Of a stretch of 64,000 nucleotides of DNA, positions 51,235 to 60,251 are shown in pieces; the first letter of the stretch is position 1, and each line of letters begins with the position of its first letter. The stretch is from JAEINY01 sp942490535 (GTDB lineage: Bacteria > Bacteroidota > Bacteroidia > Bacteroidales > Marinilabiliaceae): contig CALNXQ010000004.1 of assembly GCA_942490535.1 (NCBI GenBank), positions 372,001-436,000 of the forward strand, given 5' to 3'. Below the pieces are notes generated by a model, which saw only the letters and a list, made by a program, of their open reading frames with translations, was not told the origin of the DNA and did no database searches. Position numbers and translations under genes: made by a program.

Positions 51235-52596
51235 ATGAAGCATATTACAAAATATTTATTGATTGGGTCAGCTGCTCTTTTGTGGGCTTGCGAACCCAGT
51301 GTAGATAGTTTTACACCCTCCAGTGGTACGGCCGATTTTTCAACGTACGTAGCGGTTGGCGATTCCTACACGGCAGGATATACCGATGGTGCGTTGAGTG
51401 CCTACGGTCAGGATAATAGTTTTGCAAATATCATTTCAACTCAGTTTAAATCGGTCGGAGGTCAGTCTTTTACCATGCCGCTTATTCCGGAAACAAAGAG
51501 TATTGGATCAGCCGGAAACGGGAGTTATAAATTGGTGGCCACCGGAAACCCTGCATCCCCTTTGGCACCGGTACCAACAGAAGGTAACATGGAGCTTTTA
51601 ACCCAAGCGGAAAATTGGGTAAATGGCATTTACTCTAATGTGGGTGTTCCAGGGGCTAAGTCTTTCCATTTGCTGACGCCGGCATTAGGAAATCCAAACT
51701 TAGGGTTGGGTAATTTCAATCCGTTCTATACACGTTTTGCTTCTAAGCCGGGTGAATCATCCGTATTAATGGATGCCATGGCGAATCAACCGACATTTTT
51801 CACCTTATGGATCGGCGCTAATGATGTATTGGCATATGCTTTGGCAGGTGGTGAAGCAGGTGAAGGTTTAGATAAAAATGACATCACGCCTCTGGCTCAA
51901 TTTTCCGGTGCCCTGAATGCGTTATTGTCAACCTTAAAAAGTCAGGGCGCTGAGGGTGCTTTAGCAAATATACCTGATGTTAATGCGATCCCTTATTTTA
52001 GTTACATCCAATACAATGCGATGAAGCTTGATGCGGCTACAGCAGGGCTTTTGAATCAGGCTTATGCCACCTATAATCAGTATGCGGAAGCCATGCAGTT
52101 GGAGAAAATGGTTTTTGCGGAGGGGAATAACGCTTTCGTGATTGCGGATGCGGCTCATCCCCTTAAAATGCGCCAGATTAAGGAAGGGGAGAAAGTATTG
52201 TTAGGAGCTTCCACCAACATTCAGGGGGAAGCCGGATGGGGATCAAAATTACCGATTCCTGAAAGTTATACCCTTGACATTGATGAACTGGCTAAAATTG
52301 AATTAGCTACTAAAAACTTCAATGAGGCTTTAAAAGCAGCGAGTGAAACCCATGAGGTGGCTTTTGTTGATATGGCTGCCAAAATGGAAGAATTAAAAGC
52401 TGGTTTAATCATTGATGGTCATCGTTACACTGCTACATTTATTACGGGGGGTGCCTTTTCACTGGATGGTATTCACATGTGCTGTCGTGGTTCAGCAATT
52501 ATTGCTAACACATTTATTGATGCCATAAATGATAAATATAACGCCTCAGTACCAAGGGCAAATATTAATGATTACGATGGTGTGCGCTTTCCTTAA
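51235..52596 (+). CDS. SGNH/GDSL hydrolase lipoprotein
   Basis: 453 residues. Signal II sequence (YLLIGSAALLWACEP, lipobox LLWAC). SGNH blocks: I with the nucleophile Ser in YVAVGDSYTAGYTDG (about residue 44), III LWIGANDVLAYAL, and V FSLDGIHMCCRGSAI with Asp and His. The chain is longer than a minimal SGNH domain because of loops between blocks. It should split ester bonds (lipase or esterase) at the outer membrane, beside the FadL-type channel gene with which it forms an operon. Terminator follows. Confidence 0.9.
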   Translation: MKHITKYLLIGSAALLWACEPSVDSFTPSSGTADFSTYVAVGDSYTAGYTDGALSAYGQDNSFANIISTQFKSVGGQSFTMPLIPETKSIGSAGNGSYKLVATGNPASPLAPVPTEGNMELLTQAENWVNGIYSNVGVPGAKSFHLLTPALGNPNLGLGNFNPFYTRFASKPGESSVLMDAMANQPTFFTLWIGANDVLAYALAGGEAGEGLDKNDITPLAQFSGALNALLSTLKSQGAEGALANIPDVNAIPYFSYIQYNAMKLDAATAGLLNQAYATYNQYAEAMQLEKMVFAEGNNAFVIADAAHPLKMRQIKEGEKVLLGASTNIQGEAGWGSKLPIPESYTLDIDELAKIELATKNFNEALKAASETHEVAFVDMAAKMEELKAGLIIDGHRYTATFITGGAFSLDGIHMCCRGSAIIANTFIDAINDKYNASVPRANINDYDGVRFP

Positions 52597-52623
52597 ACAA
52601 AATTGAAGTAATATTGTCATATG

Positions 52624-52656
52624 AAGGAACGTTTGAAAAAGCGTTCCTTTTTTTAT
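52624..52656 (+). terminator. terminator after the SGNH lipoprotein
   Basis: 8-bp stem AAGGAACG / CGTTCCTT with a 10-base loop, then more T. Confidence 0.8.
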
Positions 52657-52678
52657 CGTTAACACAAAATCATTCATC

Positions 52679-53473
52679 TTGTTTGCATATACCAATACCA
52701 ATCATCAGGCCAATGATATCTGGACGAATTTGCCCGATCATGTGGGCTATTTCGTGACCGATCGCTTAGATGGTTACTCCCGGGAGCCCTATCAGTTTCT
52801 TAACATGGCCATGCATGTGGGAGATTGTGTGGATGATGTGCTGTTTAATCGGCAGGCCCTGGCACGGAGTCAGAACATGCATCTGCAACGCCTGGTATTT
52901 GCCAGTCAGGTGCATGGGGCCGAGATCAAAAAAGTGGGAGAAGGTGATTTAAATTACGACCTCTATACAGTGATAAAGGATTGTGATGGTTTGATTACTA
53001 CTGCCAAAGAGATGGCGATTATCATACAGGTGGCCGATTGTGTACCTGTTTTGTTCTATGATGGCAGTAACCAGGTGATTGGGGCGTTACATGCCGGATG
53101 GCGGGGCGTGGTGGAAGGCATTCTGCCCAAAGCAGTGAAAAAACTGCAGGAGGCGGATACCTTTGAAATTACTAACTTACAGGTCTTTATAGGACCCTCC
53201 ATTGGCCCCTGCTGCTACGAGGTGAAGGGAACGGTTATTGAGGCGGTACGAACCTCTATACCAAAGGCTGAGGCTTGTTTGGAGCAGCGGGAGGGGAAGG
53301 TGTTTCTGGATTTAAAACAAGCACTGCTCAACCAACTGGAGGAATGTAAGGTGCCTGTATCAAATGTAGTAGTTGTACCTGACTGTACGTGTTGTTATCC
53401 CCAGCGCTACTTTTCTTACCGGAGTGAGCAGGAGACCGGACGGTTTTGTGCTGGCATTTATTTCAAAAAGTGA
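52679..53473 (+). CDS. pgeF: peptidoglycan editing factor / purine nucleoside phosphorylase family (YfiH)
   Basis: 264 residues from a TTG at 52679; no in-frame ATG exists before residue 43, so the TTG start is likely. The zinc/active-site parts of the family are seen: FASQVHGAEI (His), CDGLITTAKEMAIIIQVADCVPVLF (Cys), GALHAGWRGVVEGI (His) and FIGPSIGPCCYEV. Members were called polyphenol oxidases (laccase); later work showed adenosine phosphorylase/deaminase action and removal of wrong amino acids from peptidoglycan precursors. It ends 40 bases before the 11-bp array. Confidence 0.9.
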   Translation: MFAYTNTNHQANDIWTNLPDHVGYFVTDRLDGYSREPYQFLNMAMHVGDCVDDVLFNRQALARSQNMHLQRLVFASQVHGAEIKKVGEGDLNYDLYTVIKDCDGLITTAKEMAIIIQVADCVPVLFYDGSNQVIGALHAGWRGVVEGILPKAVKKLQEADTFEITNLQVFIGPSIGPCCYEVKGTVIEAVRTSIPKAEACLEQREGKVFLDLKQALLNQLEECKVPVSNVVVVPDCTCCYPQRYFSYRSEQETGRFCAGIYFKK

Positions 53474-53512
53474 TCTGCCGGTTATTTTTCCATAAGGACT
53501 TTATTTAGACTG

Positions 53513-53713
53513 TTTACGTACCTGATAGGTACCAGAGACGTACCATTTTCGGTCTTTGTTCGGTTGTTGTTCGGTCCTATAGAACCGAACGCATACCGAA
53601 GCAGCATCGAGGCGGGGTCGAACCAGTATCGGAAGGTTATCGACCGGATCTGGAGCCCCGTTTTTCTGGCCCCGAATACAGAATCCAAAGCTAGAAGTTA
53701 AGTCGCCGACCTC
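53513..53713. repeat. 11-bp phased TCGG array with a central near-palindrome
   Basis: CG dinucleotides fall at 53517, 53539, 53550, 53561 and 53572, then after one 14-base step at 53586, 53597, 53608, 53619, 53630 and 53641: steps of exactly 11 (one unit at 53528 has GG). Units to the left read like TGTTCGGTTGT, units to the right like ATACCGAAGCA, so the two halves are mirror images around CTATAG. The central 22 bases (53569-53590, GTTCGGT to ACCGAAC) pair in 20 of 22 positions. The period weakens after 53647. The array fills the space between two convergent genes and is not coding on either strand. Confidence 0.75.
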
Positions 53714-53743
53714 AGAAATCAATACATGATTATCCGGGGGAAT

Positions 53744-54562
53744 TTACTGTTTTTGAATCGTAATTAAGCTGTTTAAGCCATCGGTGAGTTGATGAATAAA
53801 GGGATGAGATGGATTTAAATGGGTATTTTCAATGTCCGATAGGGGTAAGATGCGCAAAGAGGTTCCGGTAATAAAAGCGGCTTCCACAGCATCCAAATCG
53901 TTGTAATGGATGGGTTCATATGAAAGCGACAAACCAAGGTGCTGAATCACCTCTATGGCTTTCTTTCGAATGACACCCGACAACACCATAGCGTCCGGGG
54001 CAGTATATAATTGATGATTTTTAATAAAGAACACATTGGATCGGCTGCCTTCGGTGATGAGGCCATTGTGATCGACCAGGAGACTCTCAAATACCGATTT
54101 CTCACGTATTAATTGATTGGCCGCGCTTCTTAACCGGGGATTGTATATTTTAGCTGTTGGTTGAGATCGCTCGGCATGAAACAGGCAGCAGGACACACCG
54201 CGCCCATATTGCTCCAGGGTTGGGTAGTGAGTGGGAATAAAGTAAGCCAGAAAGTGACGTTCTCCATTTTCTTTGTATCTGAATTCCAGTTTGATATTGC
54301 CATCGGGTAGGGCGTTGGAGGCAAGTAGAAGGTTTACCTTTTGCCGGATTTGATGGGGCGTAAACCAGTTTGTTTTGCTTCCTATGCGGAAACTATTTTC
54401 CAGTCGCTCCATGTGATCCTCCCAAAAAAGAAGGTTTTGATCTTGCAAACGCATCACCTCGTAGATGTCTAAACAACCAGGTTCACAGGCGCCAATGAAA
54501 AAGTCGATGGACTTTAAAGTACCGTCCATGACAAAATAATCACCTTTTACGATTGAATCCAT
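53744..54562 (-). CDS. class IV aminotransferase / aminodeoxychorismate lyase-like
   Basis: 272 residues. Fold-type IV PLP marks: the catalytic Lys in TAKIYNPRLRSAANQLI (about residue 137), Glu and Asn in GLITEGSRSNVFFIKN, and GVIRKKAIEVIQHLG with AAFITGTSLRILPL. It resembles both branched-chain aminotransferase-like proteins and PabC (aminodeoxychorismate lyase, folate pathway). Length and lack of BCAT-specific loops favour the PabC-like group; the substrate is not certain. Cytoplasmic, single gene, convergent with pgeF across the 11-bp array. Confidence 0.82.
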   Translation of the reverse strand: MDSIVKGDYFVMDGTLKSIDFFIGACEPGCLDIYEVMRLQDQNLLFWEDHMERLENSFRIGSKTNWFTPHQIRQKVNLLLASNALPDGNIKLEFRYKENGERHFLAYFIPTHYPTLEQYGRGVSCCLFHAERSQPTAKIYNPRLRSAANQLIREKSVFESLLVDHNGLITEGSRSNVFFIKNHQLYTAPDAMVLSGVIRKKAIEVIQHLGLSLSYEPIHYNDLDAVEAAFITGTSLRILPLSDIENTHLNPSHPFIHQLTDGLNSLITIQKQ

Positions 54563-54667
54563 ATAATTTTAGCCTGCATTTTTTGGGATGCAAAAGATAG
54601 GAAAAAAAAGCAGTGCCAGAGTGGTTATTTAGCCATAATTTGATGTGCTGAAATTCTTTCGGTATGG

Positions 54668-55043
54668 ATGACACAGGAATTGTTTCATATATTTATAGTC
54701 TCTATCGATACTTTATACAATGCTTATCCCTATCAAAATAAAGAAGAAGTAGTAAATACACCCCTTGCAAAATGGTATCGCTTAGCACAGGTTAATCACC
54801 GCCAACTGGTTGAACTTCGCTTGCAGACCATGGGGAAAGTTCCCGTACATGCTTTGTCGAAACACGTTACATTTTTTGTGGTTAATGGACAAGGTACTTT
54901 AAAGGTGGATGAAGCATCCCTAAAGGCTCAGTAAGGTGATGTGTTGGCGGGTAGAGTCTCATATGCAACGGGGTTGGGTGAATACAGGTCAGGAGGAGTT
55001 AGTGATGTTGGTTATCAGAAATAGGTCGATCAAAAGTCACTAA
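54668..55043 (+). pseudogene. broken cupin-domain gene
   Basis: ATG 54668 opens an 88-residue frame that ends at TAA 54932-54934 in the middle of a cupin fold (VNHRQLVELRLQTMGKVPVH, KHVTFFVVNGQGTLKVDE). The same frame then goes on GDVLAG, and from 54963 another frame continues with MQRGWVNTGQEELVMLVIRN, ending at TAA 55041-55043. Together they restore a normal small cupin domain (GxGxxxxD, then GD, then P/RGWxNxG), so one nonsense codon and one frameshift have inactivated it. Which cupin family it came from is unclear. Confidence 0.75.
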
Positions 55044-55539
55044 AAAGGAGCTTGTATTAAAGCTACCGACCATAGTTGTCAACAAGCAATGGTGAGTAGC
55101 TGAGTGGAAAAGTTGGTGTGCTATGCCCGATAAAAGATGTGCCCTATAGCCTATGATTTCTTCCAATTCCGAAAAACGATGTGCTATAGTGAAAAGTAGT
55201 GTAACTGAGTAGAGAGTGCTTACTGCTATAGTCGAAAAATGAGGTGCTGGTTTTTCCTGCTTCTAATTTCACCACTTGCGGGTTCTTATCGGCTACTTTT
55301 CCTTTTTCCATAGTGGTATTATTGAAGGGTTAAATGTTTTTCGATACTCGTGAATCATATACTTGTATAAGCAATAGGGAAGCTAGTTAACTTCCAGCAC
55401 TGTGTCAAGTATAGAAAGTTTGTCAATGGCCTTAGGGTTTGAATTGTTGATAGAGGGGGTTGTAGGCTTATTCGGAAGGGAAGTCCGGATAGCCAACGTA
55501 GAATGTCCCAATGCCTGCAAGACAGGTTTTTAAATTAGC
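55044..55539. repeat. 496-base gap with a 21/63-bp spaced repeat (55105-55251)
   Basis: No gene. GTGC preceded by an A-rich run occurs at 55118, 55139, 55181 and 55244, offsets of 0, 21, 63 and 126. The blocks read GAAAAGTTGGTGTGCTATG, CGATAAAAGATGTGCCCTA, CGAAAAACGATGTGCTATA and CGAAAAATGAGGTGCTGG. A weaker block starts at 55189. The array lies between the cupin pseudogene and the convergent Cys-rich gene. The part 55260-55539 shows nothing recognisable. Confidence 0.55.
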
Positions 55540-55803
55540 TTATATTTCTCGTTCGCTTCCCATTTGAGTGACCAGGCTCATCTTGCTCATAACAAATTTA
55601 TACGCGCCTTTGGAATGCGGAATTTTACAATCGCTGCAATCTTTAAAATCATTGGTATATTTAAAGTTTCCGCCACATTTATCTTTTAATAAATACAAGG
55701 GGCAAAAACAAAACAAACAGTTAAAATCGTCTTTGTTTTCAACTTTATGACAAGGGAAATATTCACATTTATTATTTTGGGAAAACTTATAATTTTCTGA
55801 CAT
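55540..55803 (-). CDS. cysteine-rich small-domain protein
   Basis: 87 residues with ten cysteines. The family pattern is clear: KCEYFPCHKVENKDDFNCLFC, FCPLYLLKDKCGGNFKYT and DCSDCKIPHSKGAYKFV. This is the Cys-rich small domain (PF04071 type) found mainly in anaerobes, alone or fused to cobalamin-related proteins; it probably binds metal, but its job is not known. No signal peptide. No cobalamin gene is nearby. It stands alone on the minus strand. Confidence 0.82.
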   Translation of the reverse strand: MSENYKFSQNNKCEYFPCHKVENKDDFNCLFCFCPLYLLKDKCGGNFKYTNDFKDCSDCKIPHSKGAYKFVMSKMSLVTQMGSEREI

Positions 55804-56752
55804 GGTTCCAGCTTCTTTTACTGTATGTTTTCTAATCTGACTTTATTTTTATCAACAAATATCCCTTCTTTTTTTCGGATATTTTATGATGTTTGTTTTT
55901 TTCTTCCGGAAATAGGGGAAGGAGCAGGTTTTTTATCTTTCATTTCTATATACTAGTCATGTTTCGTAATGAAATTACAGAGGTACATGTAATTACCGGT
56001 ACGGTTATAGTATCGGGTAACACAACAATTTTATGGTGTATGTTGGAGAAGGGCGCATTGGTTTCGGCTGAATGCATCTAAATAGTGATAATGCCAGGTG
56101 TTGAGGGAGCAGGGGTACTGATCCCTTAACCTTATGCGGTTAATTTGGAAAATGTAGTATAACCCGGAAGTGCAGATATTATGGTTTCTTATTTGCCTTA
56201 ATGGAGCTATTCCAATGGGTGTAATTCTATAAAAACAACTTAATGAAATCAGATGTATGTTTTTTATTTGTTGTTTATCAGGTAAATGTGCGGATGATCG
56301 AAAGAATAAGAAAGGATTGCAAGGCTGTATCCCTTACCAATTAACGACTAACGGGCATGGGGTAATTTTTTTACGAAAAAATTGCTTGATTGTAAAAAAT
56401 TAGTTTAACTTGGTATTGAAAATCAAACAAGTTTTTTGTGCCTCAAGCTTGTTTTCATATACGAGATATTGAATTAACATACATTTAGGACACCAAAATG
56501 GCGAGTGTAAGCACGTGTCATTTTGAGAAGTAAATGATTAATGTTAGCACCGTAATTTACTTTAACGCAACTCTTGATAATGCATTCTTGAGATGGACAA
56601 ATTACGTCTGATTGTGTTGAGTAGAGACTGCGCCGTTAATTAATAAGGTTTTTATCAAGCTCAAAATGAATACTGTAATCCGCAGTTTATTCCTGTGATT
56701 AGTATGTCTGAGAGATAAATTAAAACGACTTAATTACTAAACAGTTCTTATT
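55804..56752. other. 949-base gene-free region before the chitinase gene
   Basis: AT-rich, with no supported gene. A 62-residue frame at 55893-56081 has no family pattern and no start signal. AAACAAG and CTTGTTT near 56427-56457 form a short inverted repeat. The long space probably holds the control region of the secreted chitinase cluster, but no clean TAnnTTTG box with a -33 partner was found close to 56753. Confidence 0.4.
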
Positions 56753-59700
56753 ATGAAAACAATTACTCATTCAAAAAATCGACATGAATTTTTATTGAGG
56801 ATTTCCAGGCTTTTCCTACTCTTTCTTTCTGTAGGATTGGTAAGCTTGCAGGCACAAACTATTGATTGTGTGAATTTACCGATATGGGAATCCGGAAAGG
56901 TGTATGCCTCACCTACAGATGTTCAACATGAAGGTAAGGCTTATCGAAACAAGTACTGGACACAAGGTAATAACCCAGCTCAATCAGGTCAGTGGGGCGC
57001 CTGGACGTTGCTGGGTAATTGTGTTTTTGGTAATCAACGCCCCACAACAGAGATTACCTCCCCCATGGCAGGGGCTTCTTTTATGGAAGGTCAAAGCATC
57101 GTTATCAATGCTGATGCGAGTGACGTGGATGGTACTATTACACAGGTAGAGTTCTTCGCAGGTGCGGTGTCAATAGGTGTTGATTTAACAGCACCCTATT
57201 CAGCTACTTATACTGGTGGAGCAATTGGTAATCATGTGTTAACAGCGGTTGCTACGGATGATGGCTTGGATACGGGTACTTCTGTGGCGGTGAACGTTGC
57301 TATCACAGCCATTTTACCGACTGTCGAAATTACCGCGCCAATCAATGGTTCCACTTTTGTGAATGGTGAGGTGGTAAATATTACAGCCAATGCAGCTGAT
57401 CAGGCCGGTACGGTGAGTAAAGTGGAATTTTTTGTGGATGGTATCACCATTGGGATCGATAATGCAGCTCCTTTTACTACTCAATGGAGGGCATCAACCT
57501 ACGGAGCACATGAAATTACAGCCGTTGTGACCGATGAATCCAATAATACGAATCGATCCAATGTGGTTTCCATTTCGGTTAAAAAACATGATAAAACAGT
57601 AGTGGGCTACATTACCAATTGGGATGCCTGGAAAACAACTTCAGCAGGCGTACCTTCCGCAGGTGCCTACACGCATTTAAATATTGATTACTCGAAGTAC
57701 AGTATTCTGAATTTCTCCTTCTTTGGGGTAGCTAATGATGGTACACTTCACAGTGGCGATTACCGTGATAAGAAAATATGGCAGGATAATGTCAGCCAGC
57801 AACCTAAAGATCTATTTTACACAGCTACCCATAGTAGTTGGGACTTACTGTTATTATTTGGTGAGATTGAACTCATACAGAGTTTAAATGCAGATGCGGT
57901 AGCGCGCTGTATTACGCAGGGATTTGAAGTCGTTGAAGGGGGGAGTTCCTGGTACCATCCGGTATGGGATTTGCGTGGTAGCCTGCCTGTACCTTGTCCG
58001 GTTGAGGGAGGAGCTCCTGGTTTATTAGACAAAGCACATCAAAATGGTGTGAAAGTGATGGCATCAATTGGTGGTTGGAGCATGTGTAAACATTTTCCGG
58101 AAATGGCAGCTGATCCGGTAAAACGCCAGCGTTTTGTAGACGATTGTGTGCGTTTAATCAACATTGGTTTTGATGGAATTGATTTAGATTGGGAATATCC
58201 AGGTCCCTATTCAGGAATGAACTTTGTTGGTACGCAGGCGGATTACGCTAATTTCTCAACCCTGGTACAGGAGATTCGCAATGCCATTGGTGCTGATAAA
58301 TTAATCACCGCTGCTTTCAGCGCATCGTCCACAAAACTCAGCGGGTTTAACTGGGCGCATTTAGCGGCTACGATGGATCATTTTAACATGATGACCTATG
58401 ATATGAATGGGGGCTGGTCTAATATTGCCGGTCATAACTCGCCGCTTTATCCGTATACCGGACGCGAAGCGACCTTTAGTTGGCAGGAGACGTTGGATGC
58501 CATGTTAGCAGCCGGTGTCCCACGCGAGAAAATTAATTTTGGATTGGCTTTCTATGGACGAGGCGTCATCACCGATGGTAACGCAGCATTGAATGCGCCT
58601 ACTGTGAAACGCGATGAATCCATTCAACCAGATGGCCCCATCAGTACCTGTGCGGATTATACCAATTGGCCTGTTGATGTATATGATGGAACGCCGAATT
58701 ATGGTTTTGTGAAGCAAAAAACAGGTTTGGGTAACACTAATGGATGGACGCGTCATTGGGATGATGAAGCGAAAGTACCGTACCTGACTAATGGAAAATA
58801 TTTCCTGAGTTATGATGATGTACAATCCATCCAGATCAAATCGGAATACATTGTGGATCATCAATTGGGAGGTGCCATTGTATGGACGGTTTATGGTGAT
58901 CTCGAATTTGGCGGTACAGTTACCAATCATGGAACTAAACTGAAGAGTTGGTCGAATATGACACATGAGTTAATTGACAAGGTGGATGAGGTATTTACCA
59001 ATTATCAGGGTGGAGGTAACTTAGCACCTACAGTAACTATCACTGCACCGGAAACCAATACTTACTTCCCGCCGAATTCAAATTTAACGCTTACAGCCAA
59101 TGCAGCGGATGCCGACGGGAATGTCACTCAGGTGGAGTTCTTCCAGGGAAATGTTTCATTGGGCGTGGATGCAAGTGTACCCTATAGTGTTGTTTGGAAC
59201 AATGTACCAGCTGGAACTTATGCATTAACAGCAGTGGCAACGGATGATTCTTTGGCTACAACAGTTTCTGCAGTAGTGAATGTAACGGCCGGCACACACG
59301 TGAATGTCCCCCCAACTGTGGCTATTACAGCCCCTGTGGACGGTGATCTGCATTACCTGGGCAGTCCGGTTACCATTACCGCAACGGCAGCCGATGAGGA
59401 TGGTACAGTAACACAGGTTGAATTCTTTAATGGAACGACCTCTTTGGGTATTGTTACCTCACCACCGTATACCGTTCAGGTACTAAATCCGGTTTTGGGA
59501 ACATATAATTTCACATCTGTTGCGACAGATAATGAGCAGGCTTCAACAACATCCGCAACAGTAGGGGTATTGGTTGAGAATGTGCCGGACTGTACAGCGC
59601 CTCAATTCGTTTCTGGTACAGCCTATGGCGCCGGTGCTGAAGTGAAGAACAACAGTACCAAGTACAAGTGTGACGTACCGGGTTGGTGTTCTTCTACTTC

Positions 59701-60073
59701 TGATTGGGCTTACGAGCCGGGAGTAGGTATGTATTGGACCATGGCATGGTCAGAAGTAGGACCCTGCGGGGCTGCATTAAAAGCCTTGCAGATAGATGTA
59801 GCTAGACCTGTTTATACGGATCAGGTGAGTTTCTTCCCCAATCCGTTTGCGGAGAAGTTAGAAATCAAACTCAGTATATCTGCAGATGACTTTGTCTCTG
59901 TTAAACTATTCTGTGGATCCGGTACAATGGTAGGTTTACCGGTGAATGGGAACCTGACGGCAGGCGATTACACCTATAATTTTGATGCTTCGGGATTACC
60001 ATCAGGTGTCTATATCTATCAAGTGACGATTGGTGACGAGGTAATTACTGGTAAGATACTTCATAAAGAGTAA
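56753..60073 (+). CDS. secreted multidomain GH18 chitinase with T9SS sorting domain
   Basis: 1106 residues. Signal peptide to about 35; a CBM5/12-type chitin-binding module at 37-90 (WESGKVYASPTDVQHEGKAY, KYWTQGNNPAQSGQWGAW); two Ig-like domains at about 96-277 (GTITQVEFFAGAVSIGVD); GH18 barrel at about 280-735 starting VVGYITNWDAW, with SIGGW and the catalytic DxxDxDxE in FDGIDLDWEYPG (acid Glu481), MMTYDMNGGW and AIVWTVYGDLEF; two more Ig-like domains (about 758-940); a second binding-type module with CDVPGWCSSTSDWAYEPG; and a C-terminal T9SS type A domain (GDYTYNFDASGLPSGVYIYQ). It cuts chitin beta-1,4 bonds outside the cell. Confidence 0.93.
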   Translation: MKTITHSKNRHEFLLRISRLFLLFLSVGLVSLQAQTIDCVNLPIWESGKVYASPTDVQHEGKAYRNKYWTQGNNPAQSGQWGAWTLLGNCVFGNQRPTTEITSPMAGASFMEGQSIVINADASDVDGTITQVEFFAGAVSIGVDLTAPYSATYTGGAIGNHVLTAVATDDGLDTGTSVAVNVAITAILPTVEITAPINGSTFVNGEVVNITANAADQAGTVSKVEFFVDGITIGIDNAAPFTTQWRASTYGAHEITAVVTDESNNTNRSNVVSISVKKHDKTVVGYITNWDAWKTTSAGVPSAGAYTHLNIDYSKYSILNFSFFGVANDGTLHSGDYRDKKIWQDNVSQQPKDLFYTATHSSWDLLLLFGEIELIQSLNADAVARCITQGFEVVEGGSSWYHPVWDLRGSLPVPCPVEGGAPGLLDKAHQNGVKVMASIGGWSMCKHFPEMAADPVKRQRFVDDCVRLINIGFDGIDLDWEYPGPYSGMNFVGTQADYANFSTLVQEIRNAIGADKLITAAFSASSTKLSGFNWAHLAATMDHFNMMTYDMNGGWSNIAGHNSPLYPYTGREATFSWQETLDAMLAAGVPREKINFGLAFYGRGVITDGNAALNAPTVKRDESIQPDGPISTCADYTNWPVDVYDGTPNYGFVKQKTGLGNTNGWTRHWDDEAKVPYLTNGKYFLSYDDVQSIQIKSEYIVDHQLGGAIVWTVYGDLEFGGTVTNHGTKLKSWSNMTHELIDKVDEVFTNYQGGGNLAPTVTITAPETNTYFPPNSNLTLTANAADADGNVTQVEFFQGNVSLGVDASVPYSVVWNNVPAGTYALTAVATDDSLATTVSAVVNVTAGTHVNVPPTVAITAPVDGDLHYLGSPVTITATAADEDGTVTQVEFFNGTTSLGIVTSPPYTVQVLNPVLGTYNFTSVATDNEQASTTSATVGVLVENVPDCTAPQFVSGTAYGAGAEVKNNSTKYKCDVPGWCSSTSDWAYEPGVGMYWTMAWSEVGPCGAALKALQIDVARPVYTDQVSFFPNPFAEKLEIKLSISADDFVSVKLFCGSGTMVGLPVNGNLTAGDYTYNFDASGLPSGVYIYQVTIGDEVITGKILHKE

Positions 60074-60251
60074 TGTTGCGGGAATTATTGCCAGTCCTTT
60101 AAACGGGACTGGTAATTCCCTTTTTAGGAGTAGGGAGAATGCTAATATATGAAAATTACCGGGAATGATTCGGGGCGGGTAGGGCTCATGTGCATCCTGG
60201 TTAGTGCACTTGTTTAATAATTCAATGGTATTGAATGAAACTAAATCTACT

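Noticed and set aside
53482..53722. Minus-strand open frames of 68-73 codons over the 11-bp array
   Set aside because: They are open only because the array lacks stops in those frames; the 11-base period breaks codon phase and no protein pattern is visible.
55893..56081. Plus-strand frame of 62 codons in the gap before the chitinase
   Set aside because: No start signal, no family pattern and odd composition; not supported as a gene.
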